64,000 bases of DNA from CAYSWV01 sp964434865 (GCA_964434865.1 CAYSWV010000005.1:93050-157049); one strand, 5' to 3'; positions 28,858-37,910 are shown, counted from the first letter of the stretch. The notes: generated by a model from the sequence alone, not told the origin. Made by a program: numbers and translations.

Positions 28858-29613
28858 TTAGGGGGATTTATTCAAACACTCAAACGGTATCACATGAGGA
28901 TTCACCATCACAACATCTTGGGATTGATTAGCCAGATAGACGATATTGGCAGCCAAGGTTTGAGGTGTCATGCTACCCCCATAAACTTTGGCTAAAGCTG
29001 TCCCAGCGATCATTTTAGTTTCAACAATACCAGGAAACACAGTTTGAACTCGGATCCCATATTGAGCTACTTCAGCAGCTAACGATTCGGTAAACCCAAC
29101 AACACCAAATTTAGAGGCACAATACCCAGGTGCATACGGTCGACCCCGGAGTCCATGGGGAGTTGTTGAAGAACAAACATTAATGATTTGCCCTGATCCC
29201 TGTTGTATCATAGTAGGAAGTACAGAGCGATTACTCAGGAATACACCAGTTAAATTGACATTTAAGACTTGTTGCCAAACCTCCAGAGGTAAAGAAACAG
29301 TCGCTCTAGGTGTGACTTGATTATCTCCAAAACCGGCTGAGGCAACTAAAAGATCAATCCGGCCCCAATGTTCAACTGTTTGACTTACCATTGAAATCAT
29401 ATCGGCTTCAACGGTGACGTCTAACGCAAGCCCTAGAGCTTTTCTAGATGTCCTCTGAGCGATCTCAGCTAGGGTTTCATTGATCGCATCTGGGTTACGG
29501 GCCACCACCACCACCTGGTACTCATTAGCTGCCAAAGCCAAACAGGTGTATCGACCAATACCACTACTTCCCCCAGTCACGATAGCAACTTTTGTGCTTG
29601 AATGGTCTGACAT
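28858..29613 (-). CDS. Short-chain dehydrogenase/reductase (SDR), second of pair
   Basis: A 251-residue classical SDR from the ATG at 29613 (a GTG lies one codon upstream). TGGSSGIGRYTCLA binds the cofactor, and the catalytic Ser-Tyr-Lys set is in INVCSSTTPHGLRGRPYAPG with YCASK next. After strand 2 it has VVVARNPD, suggesting NADP(H), unlike its neighbour. The pair shares the C-terminal pattern (VFPGIVETKM versus VLPDSVDTPF), so the two genes look like an old tandem duplication with divergent cofactor use. Confidence 0.9.
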   Translation of the reverse strand: MSDHSSTKVAIVTGGSSGIGRYTCLALAANEYQVVVVARNPDAINETLAEIAQRTSRKALGLALDVTVEADMISMVSQTVEHWGRIDLLVASAGFGDNQVTPRATVSLPLEVWQQVLNVNLTGVFLSNRSVLPTMIQQGSGQIINVCSSTTPHGLRGRPYAPGYCASKFGVVGFTESLAAEVAQYGIRVQTVFPGIVETKMIAGTALAKVYGGSMTPQTLAANIVYLANQSQDVVMVNPHVIPFECLNKSP

Positions 29614-29718
29614 CACTACCCCAGTTGAATGTTCTGTTGTGCCATGAGTTAATGGATTGATTCGATCAAGTACTCGTTACTGTATCATTGTTAGTCCAGC
29701 TCGTTTAACTCAAAACCG

Positions 29719-30597
29719 CTAAACCAAAACAGGACGTTGCTCTAGAAACCCCATCAAGGCTTGGGCGGTGAGCTTAGGCTTGACAGCTGGATAGAAATGT
29801 CCCACTTCAGGGATCAACGTGGTGGTGGCCTGCGGAATCAGCATCTGTAATTTTTCACAAGCCGGGAGGCAATGCGACCATTCCCCAAATAGCAATAAGG
29901 TAGGGGGGTTGATCGTGGTGAGTTGTTCAATGGTCATGGTGTCAGATTGCTCAAATTCTGCTAGAGCTTGAGTTGTTTCAAACAAGCGCTTCAACTTAGC
30001 TGCACCTCGTAATCCTAGTCGACGGTTTTTAAGAGAGATCCCTGGGCGATGTTGTTTTTGAAGCATAGATTGCTGAGTGGCCTCAGTATAAATTCGATCA
30101 AGGTCCAGCAACAGCTGAAAGGTCATTAATTGATCATCATCAGGAAAGGTCGTTACCCCTTTTTGTTGCATCTGTTGCTTCCAAGTAGTCCAGTAAGGCC
30201 ATTCACAAAGGCGTAGCATCGGTTGAACACAACCAAATCGAGTATCAGCAATAGTAAGTGATAACGTTTTTTCAGGATGTTTTAGCGTAAAATAAGTTAC
30301 AACCCGAGCGCCATAGCTATGGCCAATCACATGAGCTCGATCGAGTTGAAGATAATATAGTAACTGCTGCAGATCAGCCACTAAATCATCCATTAAATAT
30401 CCAGAGGCTGGCATTCCACTTTTACCGTGACCCCGTAGATCATAGGCAATTACAGTATAGTATTTAGCTAACGTAGTGATAACTAGCGGATACCAAAAAG
30501 CCATGTTGGCAGCCAGACCATGAACCAGAACCACCGGCTCACCGCTACCAAACACCTGATAATGAACGACGGTTCCCCTGCAGTTGAGGAAAGGCAT
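29719..30597 (-). CDS. Alpha/beta fold hydrolase
   Basis: A 292-residue hydrolase. The oxyanion-hole region is VLVHGLAANMAFW, the nucleophile elbow GHSYGA holds the Ser, the acid is probably in LLLFGEWS and beyond, and the catalytic His is in EVGHFYPAVKP. The cap domain is helical and basic. The ATG at 30597 follows GAGGG; a GTG two codons earlier is possible. It lies between the phosphatase-like gene and the SDR pair in the acyl carrier protein gene set. A thioesterase or esterase role is inferred. Confidence 0.88.
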   Translation of the reverse strand: MPFLNCRGTVVHYQVFGSGEPVVLVHGLAANMAFWYPLVITTLAKYYTVIAYDLRGHGKSGMPASGYLMDDLVADLQQLLYYLQLDRAHVIGHSYGARVVTYFTLKHPEKTLSLTIADTRFGCVQPMLRLCEWPYWTTWKQQMQQKGVTTFPDDDQLMTFQLLLDLDRIYTEATQQSMLQKQHRPGISLKNRRLGLRGAAKLKRLFETTQALAEFEQSDTMTIEQLTTINPPTLLLFGEWSHCLPACEKLQMLIPQATTTLIPEVGHFYPAVKPKLTAQALMGFLEQRPVLV

Positions 30598-30643
30598 ACG
30601 CACCCTCTGGATCCTAGCTCAAATGCAAATGCTTCATTGTGGC

Positions 30644-32266
30644 CTATTCTAGGTAGCCAAGCAGTTGAAGTTGTGCCACCAAAGCTTCACGTTGAGCTTC
30701 AGACGAATCATCCTCATCACTGGCCGACCCATTAGAACTGGAGCCATTTGTGCCATTCGTGCCAGGATCCTGCACCAGAGGGGTTTGAGTTTTACCCTTA
30801 TACCGGACAGGCTGAGCTTGTAAGGCTTCAGGGTTTAAAATCTCAGTGGGCACTCGACCTTCTAGATCAACGGGAATCGGTAGGCCCAGTAAATACAACA
30901 ATGTGGGAGCAATATCTAAAATTTCAAGAGGTTGTAGCGGTTCTTCAGCTTGCTTGATCAGAGGTCCTCCAGCAATAAAGATCCCATTGGGGCGGTGAGT
31001 TCCTTCAGGAACAGGTCTTTGTAACACCACTTGGGGGCATCGCATAATTGAGGCAAATCCACCATCTCTCAAGTTAAAAGTCAGATCAGGAGAGCCTTCA
31101 ACACTAGCCTTGCCTTTGATTTTGGCTTCATTAATAAAGACATTGATAAAAATTTGCCCGCCGTCTTCTGGATTGCGATAGTCCAGCAAGCGTTGCTTCA
31201 GAGTTTGACAAATCGCGGCTTTCTCGTCTGGATCTTCAGTTTTAAGAAAGATGCCATTGCTGCTAGCCGTCATACAAAAGGCTTGAGTTTTTTCCCAGTC
31301 AAATAAAGAGCGATTATCTTTGATCCGATCAGGAGCCAGTTGACCAGGTTCTTCCCCTTCAGCGGTGTCTGACCATTTTAAAAAGCCCTGCTCAGCCAAC
31401 CATTCATTGATATGCACAACCTCTGTAGTAGCCCCAAACCCATGATCTGAGGTGAAGATGACATGAGCCTCTGGACCAGCTTTAGCGATAATAGTTTCAA
31501 TAGCCTGATCGAGTTGTCGATAATAGGCTAGGCATAGCTCCCGGACTCGATCATCGCCAGGCTTGTAATATTGCTTGAATAACGTTGGATCCAGATAGCG
31601 CCAGAAGAGATGCTGTAGTTTGTCAGGACCATCAAAAACAATCGCGGTAAGATCAGTGGGATCTGTGTCCATTAAGTGACAGACTAATGTGGTCCAGGCT
31701 TCATCACGCTCATGGTGCATCTGTAGCCAGCGTTCATAGGCTTCTTCTTCTAAGCCAAGAATGGCCCGTTTTTCCTCTTTAATATCCATGCCTAACTTCC
31801 GGTAATCCAAGCTCGGAAGGGTTTTCATGGTTTCAAATAAGCTAGCCGGATAGGTCGCATTCCGAAAGTGTTTCCAAGTGGTAAAGCCAGCAACTAAATA
31901 ACCCTCAACCGGAGCGGCCGGAGCCATCCCATAAAAGTTAAGTGAGGTGACGCGCTTACCCTGACGTCCGATTATAGACCAAAGGGTCTCACAGCAAATA
32001 TCACGATAGTCGTAGGGTCGGAATAAAACATTGCTACTAGACGGGGCCTGCCGCCAAAAGTCGTAAACACCATGAACCTCTGGACTGCGACCGGTCACCA
32101 TCGAAATCCAGGCAGGAGGCGTTAAGGGGACGGGTGTTGACATCAGATCAGCATGAACCCCAGCTTGAATAAACTGCTGGAGATAAGGCATAACACCCTC
32201 TGCCATCAATGGATTGAGTAGAGAGAATGTTGCACCATCTAACCCAATCATTAAAACTCTACTCAT
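30644..32266 (-). CDS. Alkaline phosphatase superfamily protein (type I phosphodiesterase/NPP-like)
   Basis: A 540-residue metal-dependent hydrolase or transferase. The metal ligand D10 is in GLDGATF, the probable nucleophile T49 is in PLTPPAWISMVTG, D215/H219 are in DGPDKLQHLFW and D274/H275 are in FTSDHGFG. All metal-site blocks look intact. The C-terminus has an unusual low-complexity stretch rich in Asn, Gly and Ser (about residues 508-525) before a final helix (REALVAQLQLLGYL). No signal peptide is seen, so it should be cytoplasmic. It lies 65 bp downstream of the acyl carrier protein gene. The natural substrate is unknown. Confidence 0.9.
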   Translation of the reverse strand: MSRVLMIGLDGATFSLLNPLMAEGVMPYLQQFIQAGVHADLMSTPVPLTPPAWISMVTGRSPEVHGVYDFWRQAPSSSNVLFRPYDYRDICCETLWSIIGRQGKRVTSLNFYGMAPAAPVEGYLVAGFTTWKHFRNATYPASLFETMKTLPSLDYRKLGMDIKEEKRAILGLEEEAYERWLQMHHERDEAWTTLVCHLMDTDPTDLTAIVFDGPDKLQHLFWRYLDPTLFKQYYKPGDDRVRELCLAYYRQLDQAIETIIAKAGPEAHVIFTSDHGFGATTEVVHINEWLAEQGFLKWSDTAEGEEPGQLAPDRIKDNRSLFDWEKTQAFCMTASSNGIFLKTEDPDEKAAICQTLKQRLLDYRNPEDGGQIFINVFINEAKIKGKASVEGSPDLTFNLRDGGFASIMRCPQVVLQRPVPEGTHRPNGIFIAGGPLIKQAEEPLQPLEILDIAPTLLYLLGLPIPVDLEGRVPTEILNPEALQAQPVRYKGKTQTPLVQDPGTNGTNGSSSNGSASDEDDSSEAQREALVAQLQLLGYLE

Positions 32267-32331
32267 TGGTTACACTCCTGAATTCAGCAGTACATCTTGC
32301 CCCTAATCCTAGATCAATATTCCCCAAAGTA

Positions 32332-32619
32332 TTAAGCTTGTTGAAGCTGTTGCTGGAGAAAATAGATAACATCCTTGATCTGAACTTCCTCTACATAATC
32401 CCCATCTTGGAGAAAGAGTTGCTCAAACGGAATATCTTTGCGGCCTAGCTTCCGCTCAATATTGACTACTAATTGGACGACATCAATTGACTCAAAGGCT
32501 AGATCTTCCATGAGCTTCGTCTCTGGATTGATCCCGTCTGAGTACTCAAGATCCCAATCAGCCACCATAGATTCAATGACGCTGATCACATCTGCCTCAA
32601 GTTGACTCTGATTTGCCAT
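32332..32619 (-). CDS. Acyl carrier protein (phosphopantetheine-binding)
   Basis: A 95-residue carrier protein. The prosthetic-group serine is in DLAFESIDVVQL, preceded by NPETKLME as in fatty-acid-type carriers. The usual DSL is ESI here, and helix 3 is lengthened (FEQLFLQDGDYVEEVQIKDV), so this is a dedicated carrier rather than the housekeeping AcpP. An AAGGA ribosome site precedes the start. It is the first gene of the minus-strand set running to 27103. No ketosynthase, acyltransferase or ligase that would load it is in the window. Confidence 0.9.
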   Translation of the reverse strand: MANQSQLEADVISVIESMVADWDLEYSDGINPETKLMEDLAFESIDVVQLVVNIERKLGRKDIPFEQLFLQDGDYVEEVQIKDVIYFLQQQLQQA

Positions 32620-32816
32620 TGCTTTTCGTCCTTTGATGAATACTTATAAACCCACAGCCATTGTGCCACTCAATTTCCCCTAGCTCCCATCAGACTTGGA
32701 ATCTAATTGAATAAGCTATAGGTCTAGGTTCGACCTGTTGTTCAAGTCAAAACACTATCCTCTAGTCACAACCTTAGCAAGCGACTAAAGTAACTATCGA
32801 AGTCTGAGGTGATCGA

Positions 32817-33527
32817 ATGGACTATACAATCCGAGAGAGCGCCAAGGCCAAGCAAGCTCGTCTGCAAATCTCGGCCCGTCACGGCCTTGAAGTGATTATT
32901 CCACAAGGGTTTGATCAGCAGCAGATTCCAGGGTTACTTCAGCAAAAGCAACAGTGGATCCATCAAGTTTTTCGTCAGTTGCAGTCTCGGGTTTCTCAAG
33001 TTGCCCCGGCAGGTCAAGGTCCTTTTCCCACAGAAATAGACTTAAAGGCGGTGGATCAAATTTGGCAAATTACTTACTACACTACAGCTTCGACCCAGAT
33101 TAAGTTGACTCAACATCCACAACATTTGATTCTTCAAGGAGCTGTGCACGAAGGGCAAGCCTGCCACGATCTCTTGCAGCATTGGCTAATGGGACAAGGT
33201 CACTATCATTTCAAACCTTGGTTAAACCAACTGGCTCAGCAATTAAACCTGTCTTTCCAGAAGCTATCCGTCCGACGGCAAAAGACTCGATGGGGCAGCT
33301 GCTCCTCTAAACAGACTATTAGTCTTAACTATAAATTACTCTGCCTACCGTCAACTTTAGTCAATTATGTCTTGATCCATGAACTTTGCCATTTGGTTCA
33401 TCCCAATCATTCCAAACAGTTTTGGGACTTGGTAGGGCGTTATGAACCTCGCTATCGTCAATTAGATCAAGAACTGCGGCAAGCTCAGATTTGGATCCCA
33501 GATTGGTTAGATGCTGATGTGTATTAG
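32817..33527 (+). CDS. YgjP-like (DUF45/M48-type) metallopeptidase domain protein
   Basis: A 236-residue protein with the zinc motif HELCH in VLIHELCHLVHPNHSKQFW and the preceding family block RRQKTRWGSCSSKQTISLNY. Length and layout match the YgjP/WLM-like group. GAGGTGATCGA precedes the ATG. It diverges from the acyl carrier protein gene, and its stop codon overlaps the end of the convergent menH by 4 bp. Biochemical role uncertain. Confidence 0.88.
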   Translation: MDYTIRESAKAKQARLQISARHGLEVIIPQGFDQQQIPGLLQQKQQWIHQVFRQLQSRVSQVAPAGQGPFPTEIDLKAVDQIWQITYYTTASTQIKLTQHPQHLILQGAVHEGQACHDLLQHWLMGQGHYHFKPWLNQLAQQLNLSFQKLSVRRQKTRWGSCSSKQTISLNYKLLCLPSTLVNYVLIHELCHLVHPNHSKQFWDLVGRYEPRYRQLDQELRQAQIWIPDWLDADVY

Positions 33528-34378
33528 GGAGCCTTGAGAAACTGGCTGACCTCCATAGCAAATAGGTCAGGTTGTTCAAAATGGATATTGTGTCCACACT
33601 GAGGTACAACTTTTAAGTAGATCTTTTGACTTAAGCTGGCCCATTCAGTATTAATAGCTTTAAACTTTTGATCTAAGGCTCCCACAAGCAACAGCAAAGG
33701 CACCTGATTGTCAGGTAACTGAGACCAAAGTGAAGGTTGCTGACCCATACTGAGCTGGCGTAACGAGCGTGCTAATTCTAAGGGATTATTGTTAAGTCGA
33801 CGCTGGCACAGGGTTTTAAAGTCTGGATGTTCCTGGAGGGACTGAAACAAGGGTTGGCTGTACCACCAGTCTAAAAATGTAGTTAGATCTGCTGTTTCCA
33901 GGTAGGCTGCTAAGCTTAAATCCCAATGAAGGCGCTGATCTCGTTCAGCTTGCGTTTTGAGGCCTGGGGAGCTAGATTCTAGAACCACTTTGCAAAAGTG
34001 CTCAGGATAGTGCAAGGCCAGATAGAGGGCTAAGCGACCCCCCATAGAATAACCAACCAGATAGCAAGGCTTGATCGATAGCCGGTCGATAATCTGAATT
34101 AAGCCCTGAGCTGTAGGCTCCATTCGATAATGGGTATCCTCTAGTCCGGAGGTACAACCATGACCAGGCAGATCAATGGCGATGCAGTCATAGGTCGCAG
34201 CTAGCGATAGCATCATGGGCATAAAGTCGCTACCCCTACCCATAAATCCATGGAGAAATAAGATAGGGGGCCTTGTAAGGCTGTCTTGGTAACAAAAGTT
34301 ACTTCGATAGTAGCTAAACCGATAAGCCTCTAGATTGATATGGTTAAAGCTGAAAGCAGTATCAATGGTGTGCTCCAT
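33524..34378 (-). CDS. menH: 2-succinyl-6-hydroxy-2,4-cyclohexadiene-1-carboxylate synthase
   Basis: A 284-residue alpha/beta hydrolase-fold lyase of the phylloquinone (menaquinone-type) pathway. It eliminates pyruvate from SEPHCHC. Family features are ILFLHGFMGRGSDF (oxyanion loop), the nucleophile in GYSMGGRLALYLALHYPE, and the His in CGHNIHFEQP. The GYSMGGRLAL block with FMG is what separates MenH from general hydrolases, so the call is good but not certain. No other men genes are present nearby. Confidence 0.82.
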   Translation of the reverse strand: MEHTIDTAFSFNHINLEAYRFSYYRSNFCYQDSLTRPPILFLHGFMGRGSDFMPMMLSLAATYDCIAIDLPGHGCTSGLEDTHYRMEPTAQGLIQIIDRLSIKPCYLVGYSMGGRLALYLALHYPEHFCKVVLESSSPGLKTQAERDQRLHWDLSLAAYLETADLTTFLDWWYSQPLFQSLQEHPDFKTLCQRRLNNNPLELARSLRQLSMGQQPSLWSQLPDNQVPLLLLVGALDQKFKAINTEWASLSQKIYLKVVPQCGHNIHFEQPDLFAMEVSQFLKAP

Positions 34379-34538
34379 AAGCTAACTCTAGCTAGAACGG
34401 GACCAGAATTCATGCTCCCATCTAGCCAAATGGTTTAACTGGCTTAACACAATGGTGAGGGGATCAGATGGTCTTTACCCCCCACTCAAGTACTGTACAG
34501 AAGCTCCATGAGAAACTCTGGAGATTTACAAGTTAAGC

Positions 34539-34796
34539 CTAATTATCAAACTCAGGAACTCTCTCAGCTTCAGCTTTCCACTGCTTCATCAACTCTTTAG
34601 CGGCATGAGGGGTGAAGTACTCGAGTTCCATCAACTTACGGTAGGCCATAACCTGACGAATTTCAGGAGATAAGTCAGCATTGCGGTAGTAGTAGTGGAT
34701 TTGTTCAATGCGCTTCTCCATGGCATCATAAGCCTTGTCATTTTGGGGCGCTTCTTTCTTTTTAAACCCAAATCGTTCTCCCAATCGTCCTAACAT
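34539..34796 (-). CDS. Small conserved hypothetical protein
   Basis: An 85-residue soluble, helix-rich, charged protein. A basic start (FGFKKKEAP) is followed by an amphipathic region with EQIHYYYRNADLSPEIR and MELEYFTPHAAKELMKQW. No domain is recognised and no catalytic residues stand out. It lies just left of an assembly gap whose missing sequence holds its promoter region. Confidence 0.65.
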   Translation of the reverse strand: MLGRLGERFGFKKKEAPQNDKAYDAMEKRIEQIHYYYRNADLSPEIRQVMAYRKLMELEYFTPHAAKELMKQWKAEAERVPEFDN

Positions 34797-34861
34797 GATC
34801 CCTCCAGATGTGTTGCAAGTACTCGATTGGTCTAAGCCAAAACTCTATTAAGTTAGCATGA

Positions 34862-34961
34862 NNNNNNNNNNNNNNNNNNNNNNNNNNNNNNNNNNNNNNN
34901 NNNNNNNNNNNNNNNNNNNNNNNNNNNNNNNNNNNNNNNNNNNNNNNNNNNNNNNNNNNNN
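34862..34961. other. Assembly gap of 100 N
   Basis: Exactly 100 unknown bases, a conventional placeholder, so the real length is unknown. The right flank (34966-34999) resembles the sequence to the right of the second gap at 49101-49130. Nothing can be said of the content. Confidence 0.95.
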
Positions 34962-35067
34962 TGAGTAAGGCTGAGGTTAAGTAGGTATCTCAAGCTTACA
35001 GCTACAGCCGCTCTTCATCATCATAAGGGATCGACCTTAAATGTGTAGCTCTGACCAGCTCCCTCTT

Positions 35068-35319
35068 TCAGAGATAGTTTTCGTCACCGCTGAGTAACCA
35101 GGTAATCGAGACTCCCAACGCTTTAGCAAACGCGACTAATTCCTTATCCACCACTCGCCGTTTGCCCTTCTCAATTTGACCAATCTTGACATAGTCCAAG
35201 TGAATCCCGTATCGAGCTAGGCGACCTGCTAATTGATCCTGAGTCAGTTGCAGCCGTTCTCGCATCCATCGTACCCGGGGCCCTATCAAGTTAGCGGCCT
35301 GAAACCGTTTTGCATCCAT
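35068..35319 (-). CDS. Xre-family helix-turn-helix regulator
   Basis: An 83-residue protein that is essentially one HTH_3/Cro-C1 domain: IGPRVRWMRERLQLTQDQLAGRLARYG, then VKIGQIEKGKRRVVDKELVA and ALGVSITWLLSGDE. No dimerisation or sensor domain is present. It diverges from the sigma factor gene, sharing a 306-bp upstream region. Whether it regulates that gene is not known. Confidence 0.88.
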   Translation of the reverse strand: MDAKRFQAANLIGPRVRWMRERLQLTQDQLAGRLARYGIHLDYVKIGQIEKGKRRVVDKELVAFAKALGVSITWLLSGDENYL

Positions 35320-35625
35320 AGCTGATCAGCCTGCAGCTACCGAAATGAAAATGTCTGATATGATCGAAAATCAATCGCAGTCTTATGTTGTCCGTATTGA
35401 CTCAACGTATTGGCTTAACGTGTTGAGGATAACCTCTACTCATTTAACCAAAGTTTGGTAACTTTCGAGATTAAACTGGGTTCTTCGAGGAACTAATCTG
35501 ACCATAGAGATCACTACATGGTGAAGATTGAAATCCTACGATCTTGATGATCGATTTTCGATTGCCGTAGCTGAGTTTAAGTTTCTAAACTATAGAAACG
35601 ACATCATGTTACAGGAGTTTCAGAC
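35320..35625. promoter_or_regulatory. Divergent upstream region of Xre and sigma factor genes
   Basis: No gene is seen. GTTTCTA-AACTA-TAGAAAC (35581-35599) is a perfect 7-bp inverted repeat ending 26 bp before the sigma factor start. Related GATCGAAAATC and GATCGATTTTCG strings occur near 35360-35371 and 35551-35562. These may be operators for the small Xre protein; that is inference. Confidence 0.45.
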
Positions 35626-36666
35626 GTGGCTCGCCCAACTGTAGACCATACCAACAATCAAGATATTGCTCCCGAATTCTGGGCTGATGCTGAAACTCCT
35701 GGCTCTCTGGAACCCTCATTTGTAGATGATACGGTTGATCAATACCTCAATGAGATTGGCCGAGTTCCTCGCATCGATCATGCCGAAGAGATTGAGCTAT
35801 CCCGCATGATTCAGCGAAAAATTGAGATTGATCACTATCGCGACCAACTGGGGCAAGACGGGAACCCAACCCCTTCACTCGATGAGTTGGCAGCTCAGTT
35901 AAACCTCAACGTTCAGACTCTCAGACTTCAGATCCGCCAAGGTGAGCGGGCGCAACAAAAGTTAATTAATGCCAACCTGCGCTTGGTTGTCAGTGTGGCC
36001 AAAAAATATTTACATCGAGGGGTTCCTTTCCTTGATCTGATCCAAGAAGGCAATATCGGCTTGATTCGGGCTACTGAAAAATTTGATGCGGAACGTGGTT
36101 ATCGGTTTAGCACTTATGCGCACTGGTGGATTCGTCAGGGGATCACTCGTTGTATTGCCAACCAATCACGCACGATTCGATTACCCGTTCACATGGTTGA
36201 CAAAGTACGTCTCCTCAAGCGAACGATGCGGGATATGATGAAAGCCACAGGTAGGCGCCCCTCTGAAACCGAACTGGCAAGAGCTCTGGGGGTCCAAGTG
36301 AAGAAGTTACGAATGATTCAACAAGCGGCTTCTTTACCGGTTTCATTGGATTTAACCGTAGGCAATGAAGGGGAAAGTCGCCTAGGGGATCTGATCTACG
36401 ATGATAGAAATGAGCAACCCTTTCAAGACATTGTGAATAAGTCTTTAAGACACGATGTATGGACAGCCCTAGATATCTTGAAACCGATTGAACGTGATGT
36501 GCTCACTTTGCGGTATGGGCTTGATGGTCAACCCGGTCGCACTCTGCGTGAAGTTGGAGACCACTTTGAGCTGACGCGTGAGCGGATCCGTCAAATTGAA
36601 AAAGATGCCTTACGCAAGCTCAGACTAGCTCAACCTACTCGACAGTTGTCTCACTATATTCGTTAA
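35626..36666 (+). CDS. Group 2 sigma-70 family RNA polymerase sigma factor
   Basis: A 346-residue non-essential-type sigma factor of the SigB/SigC/SigD/SigE class. Region 1.2 starts DDTVDQYLNEIGRVP. Region 2 contains LRLVVSVAKKYLHRGVPFLD, LIQEGNIGLIRA and the -10-reading FSTYAHWWIRQGITR. Region 3 follows, and region 4 has the helix-turn-helix LREVGDHFELTRERIRQIE. The long acidic N-terminal region of the primary factor is absent. The GTG start is supported by AGGAG at proper spacing. Which of the cyanobacterial Sig paralogues it is cannot be told here. Confidence 0.93.
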   Translation: MARPTVDHTNNQDIAPEFWADAETPGSLEPSFVDDTVDQYLNEIGRVPRIDHAEEIELSRMIQRKIEIDHYRDQLGQDGNPTPSLDELAAQLNLNVQTLRLQIRQGERAQQKLINANLRLVVSVAKKYLHRGVPFLDLIQEGNIGLIRATEKFDAERGYRFSTYAHWWIRQGITRCIANQSRTIRLPVHMVDKVRLLKRTMRDMMKATGRRPSETELARALGVQVKKLRMIQQAASLPVSLDLTVGNEGESRLGDLIYDDRNEQPFQDIVNKSLRHDVWTALDILKPIERDVLTLRYGLDGQPGRTLREVGDHFELTRERIRQIEKDALRKLRLAQPTRQLSHYIR

Positions 36667-36773
36667 GCTAAACCCCCAGCCTTGGAGCAACCACTGCTAG
36701 AATTGGAGATATTTTTTAGATTGCGTTGGTTAACGACTCTCTAAAATCGTCTGTTTATTCTGTAGTGCACCTT

Positions 36774-37910
36774 ATGACAACTGCCGTCATTCCAGCTCAT
36801 GCAACTCATCCCCTAGAATCTGCGATCCAGCGACTATTGAGTGGTGGTGCTTTATTACCTGACTCACCTCAAAATGTACTGGAGGTTGTGGGTATCCTAA
36901 AGAGTTATGGAGTGGTGCTCGATGCGTATTCACGTAACTTGACTTATATCGCTGATCAACAACTCTGGGTCCTCTTTCCGTTTTATAAGTACTTTAATGG
37001 TGAGATCTCTGTAGCCAAATTATTGCGACATTGGTGGCACGATCGAATCAATTATGAATATGCTGAATATTGTATGCGGTGTATGCTCATGCATGGTGGG
37101 GGTGGGCTAGATGCTTATTTAGATACACCTGAATTTAAAGAACGCTGTCAAGCAGCTATTCAACTTAACTTTAAAGGCAATGGGGTTGCGTTACTCCTAA
37201 ATCTACTCTATCCTGACTTTTTGATTGAACAAGCCCGCCAAAGTGCAGTAACTAGCGGTCTGGGGCAGTTTTGGCGAGTGATGAGTGATCTCTTTTTAAG
37301 GCTGGCTGAGGGTTATGATCGAGGTGAAATTCAAACTATTCCCCAAGTCGTTGAGCATATCTTAACTGAAGTCGTGGCAGCTGCTGCCAAACCCATCACC
37401 TATGCACCCAAGTTAAAAGGAACCTCATTTGAACTCATTCCTGATGCTGCTGGACTGACCTTTTTGGCAGATACAGGTGTGCCCTATGTTGAAGCTGTTT
37501 TCTTCCGCTCCCTTCCTTTTATGGGTACTGTTTCCTACAACGCTCAAGCCGAGCAAATTTCTGCTGATTTAAGTGATTTTCAATATGGGGCTCTCTATGC
37601 TGATCCTTTGCCAACGGGGGGAGCTGGAATCCCGCCAACATTATTGATGCAAGATATGCGTCATTATTTACCTGATTATCTGCATGAGCACTATCACAAC
37701 AGTATCCGAGGCAAAGATGATCTAAGGGTACAAATTTGCCAAAGTTTTCAAAAGTCGATGTTTTGTGTAACTACAGCAGTCATTCAAGGATTGGCTCCCT
37801 ATCCCCTCAATACTTCAGATCCAGCTCAGCAACAGGCTAATCGCGCCTATTTGGAAGGCTGGATGGATCGTTTAGTTACCTCTAAGCTCTCCAGTGTTCA
37901 AGAGGAGTAA
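36774..37910 (+). CDS. CO2 hydration protein (ChpX/ChpY, CupA/CupB) of NDH-1
   Basis: A 378-residue protein of the cyanobacterial CO2-uptake NDH-1 complexes, where it converts CO2 to bicarbonate in the cytosol coupled to electron transport. Recognisable blocks include LWVLFPFYKYFNGE, KLLRHWWHDRINYEYAEYC and NFKGNGVALLLNLLYPD. The ATG at 36774 is the likely start; a TTG at 36726 would add 16 residues. No ndhD or ndhF partner is adjacent. That fits CupB of strains like Synechocystis, whose gene also stands apart, but A versus B type is not settled. Confidence 0.9.
   Translation: MTTAVIPAHATHPLESAIQRLLSGGALLPDSPQNVLEVVGILKSYGVVLDAYSRNLTYIADQQLWVLFPFYKYFNGEISVAKLLRHWWHDRINYEYAEYCMRCMLMHGGGGLDAYLDTPEFKERCQAAIQLNFKGNGVALLLNLLYPDFLIEQARQSAVTSGLGQFWRVMSDLFLRLAEGYDRGEIQTIPQVVEHILTEVVAAAAKPITYAPKLKGTSFELIPDAAGLTFLADTGVPYVEAVFFRSLPFMGTVSYNAQAEQISADLSDFQYGALYADPLPTGGAGIPPTLLMQDMRHYLPDYLHEHYHNSIRGKDDLRVQICQSFQKSMFCVTTAVIQGLAPYPLNTSDPAQQQANRAYLEGWMDRLVTSKLSSVQEE

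Noticed and set aside
29719..30597. menH for the hydrolase in the ACP gene set
   Set aside because: It has a general GHSYG elbow and lacks the FMG and GYSMGGRLAL features seen in the better candidate at 33524.
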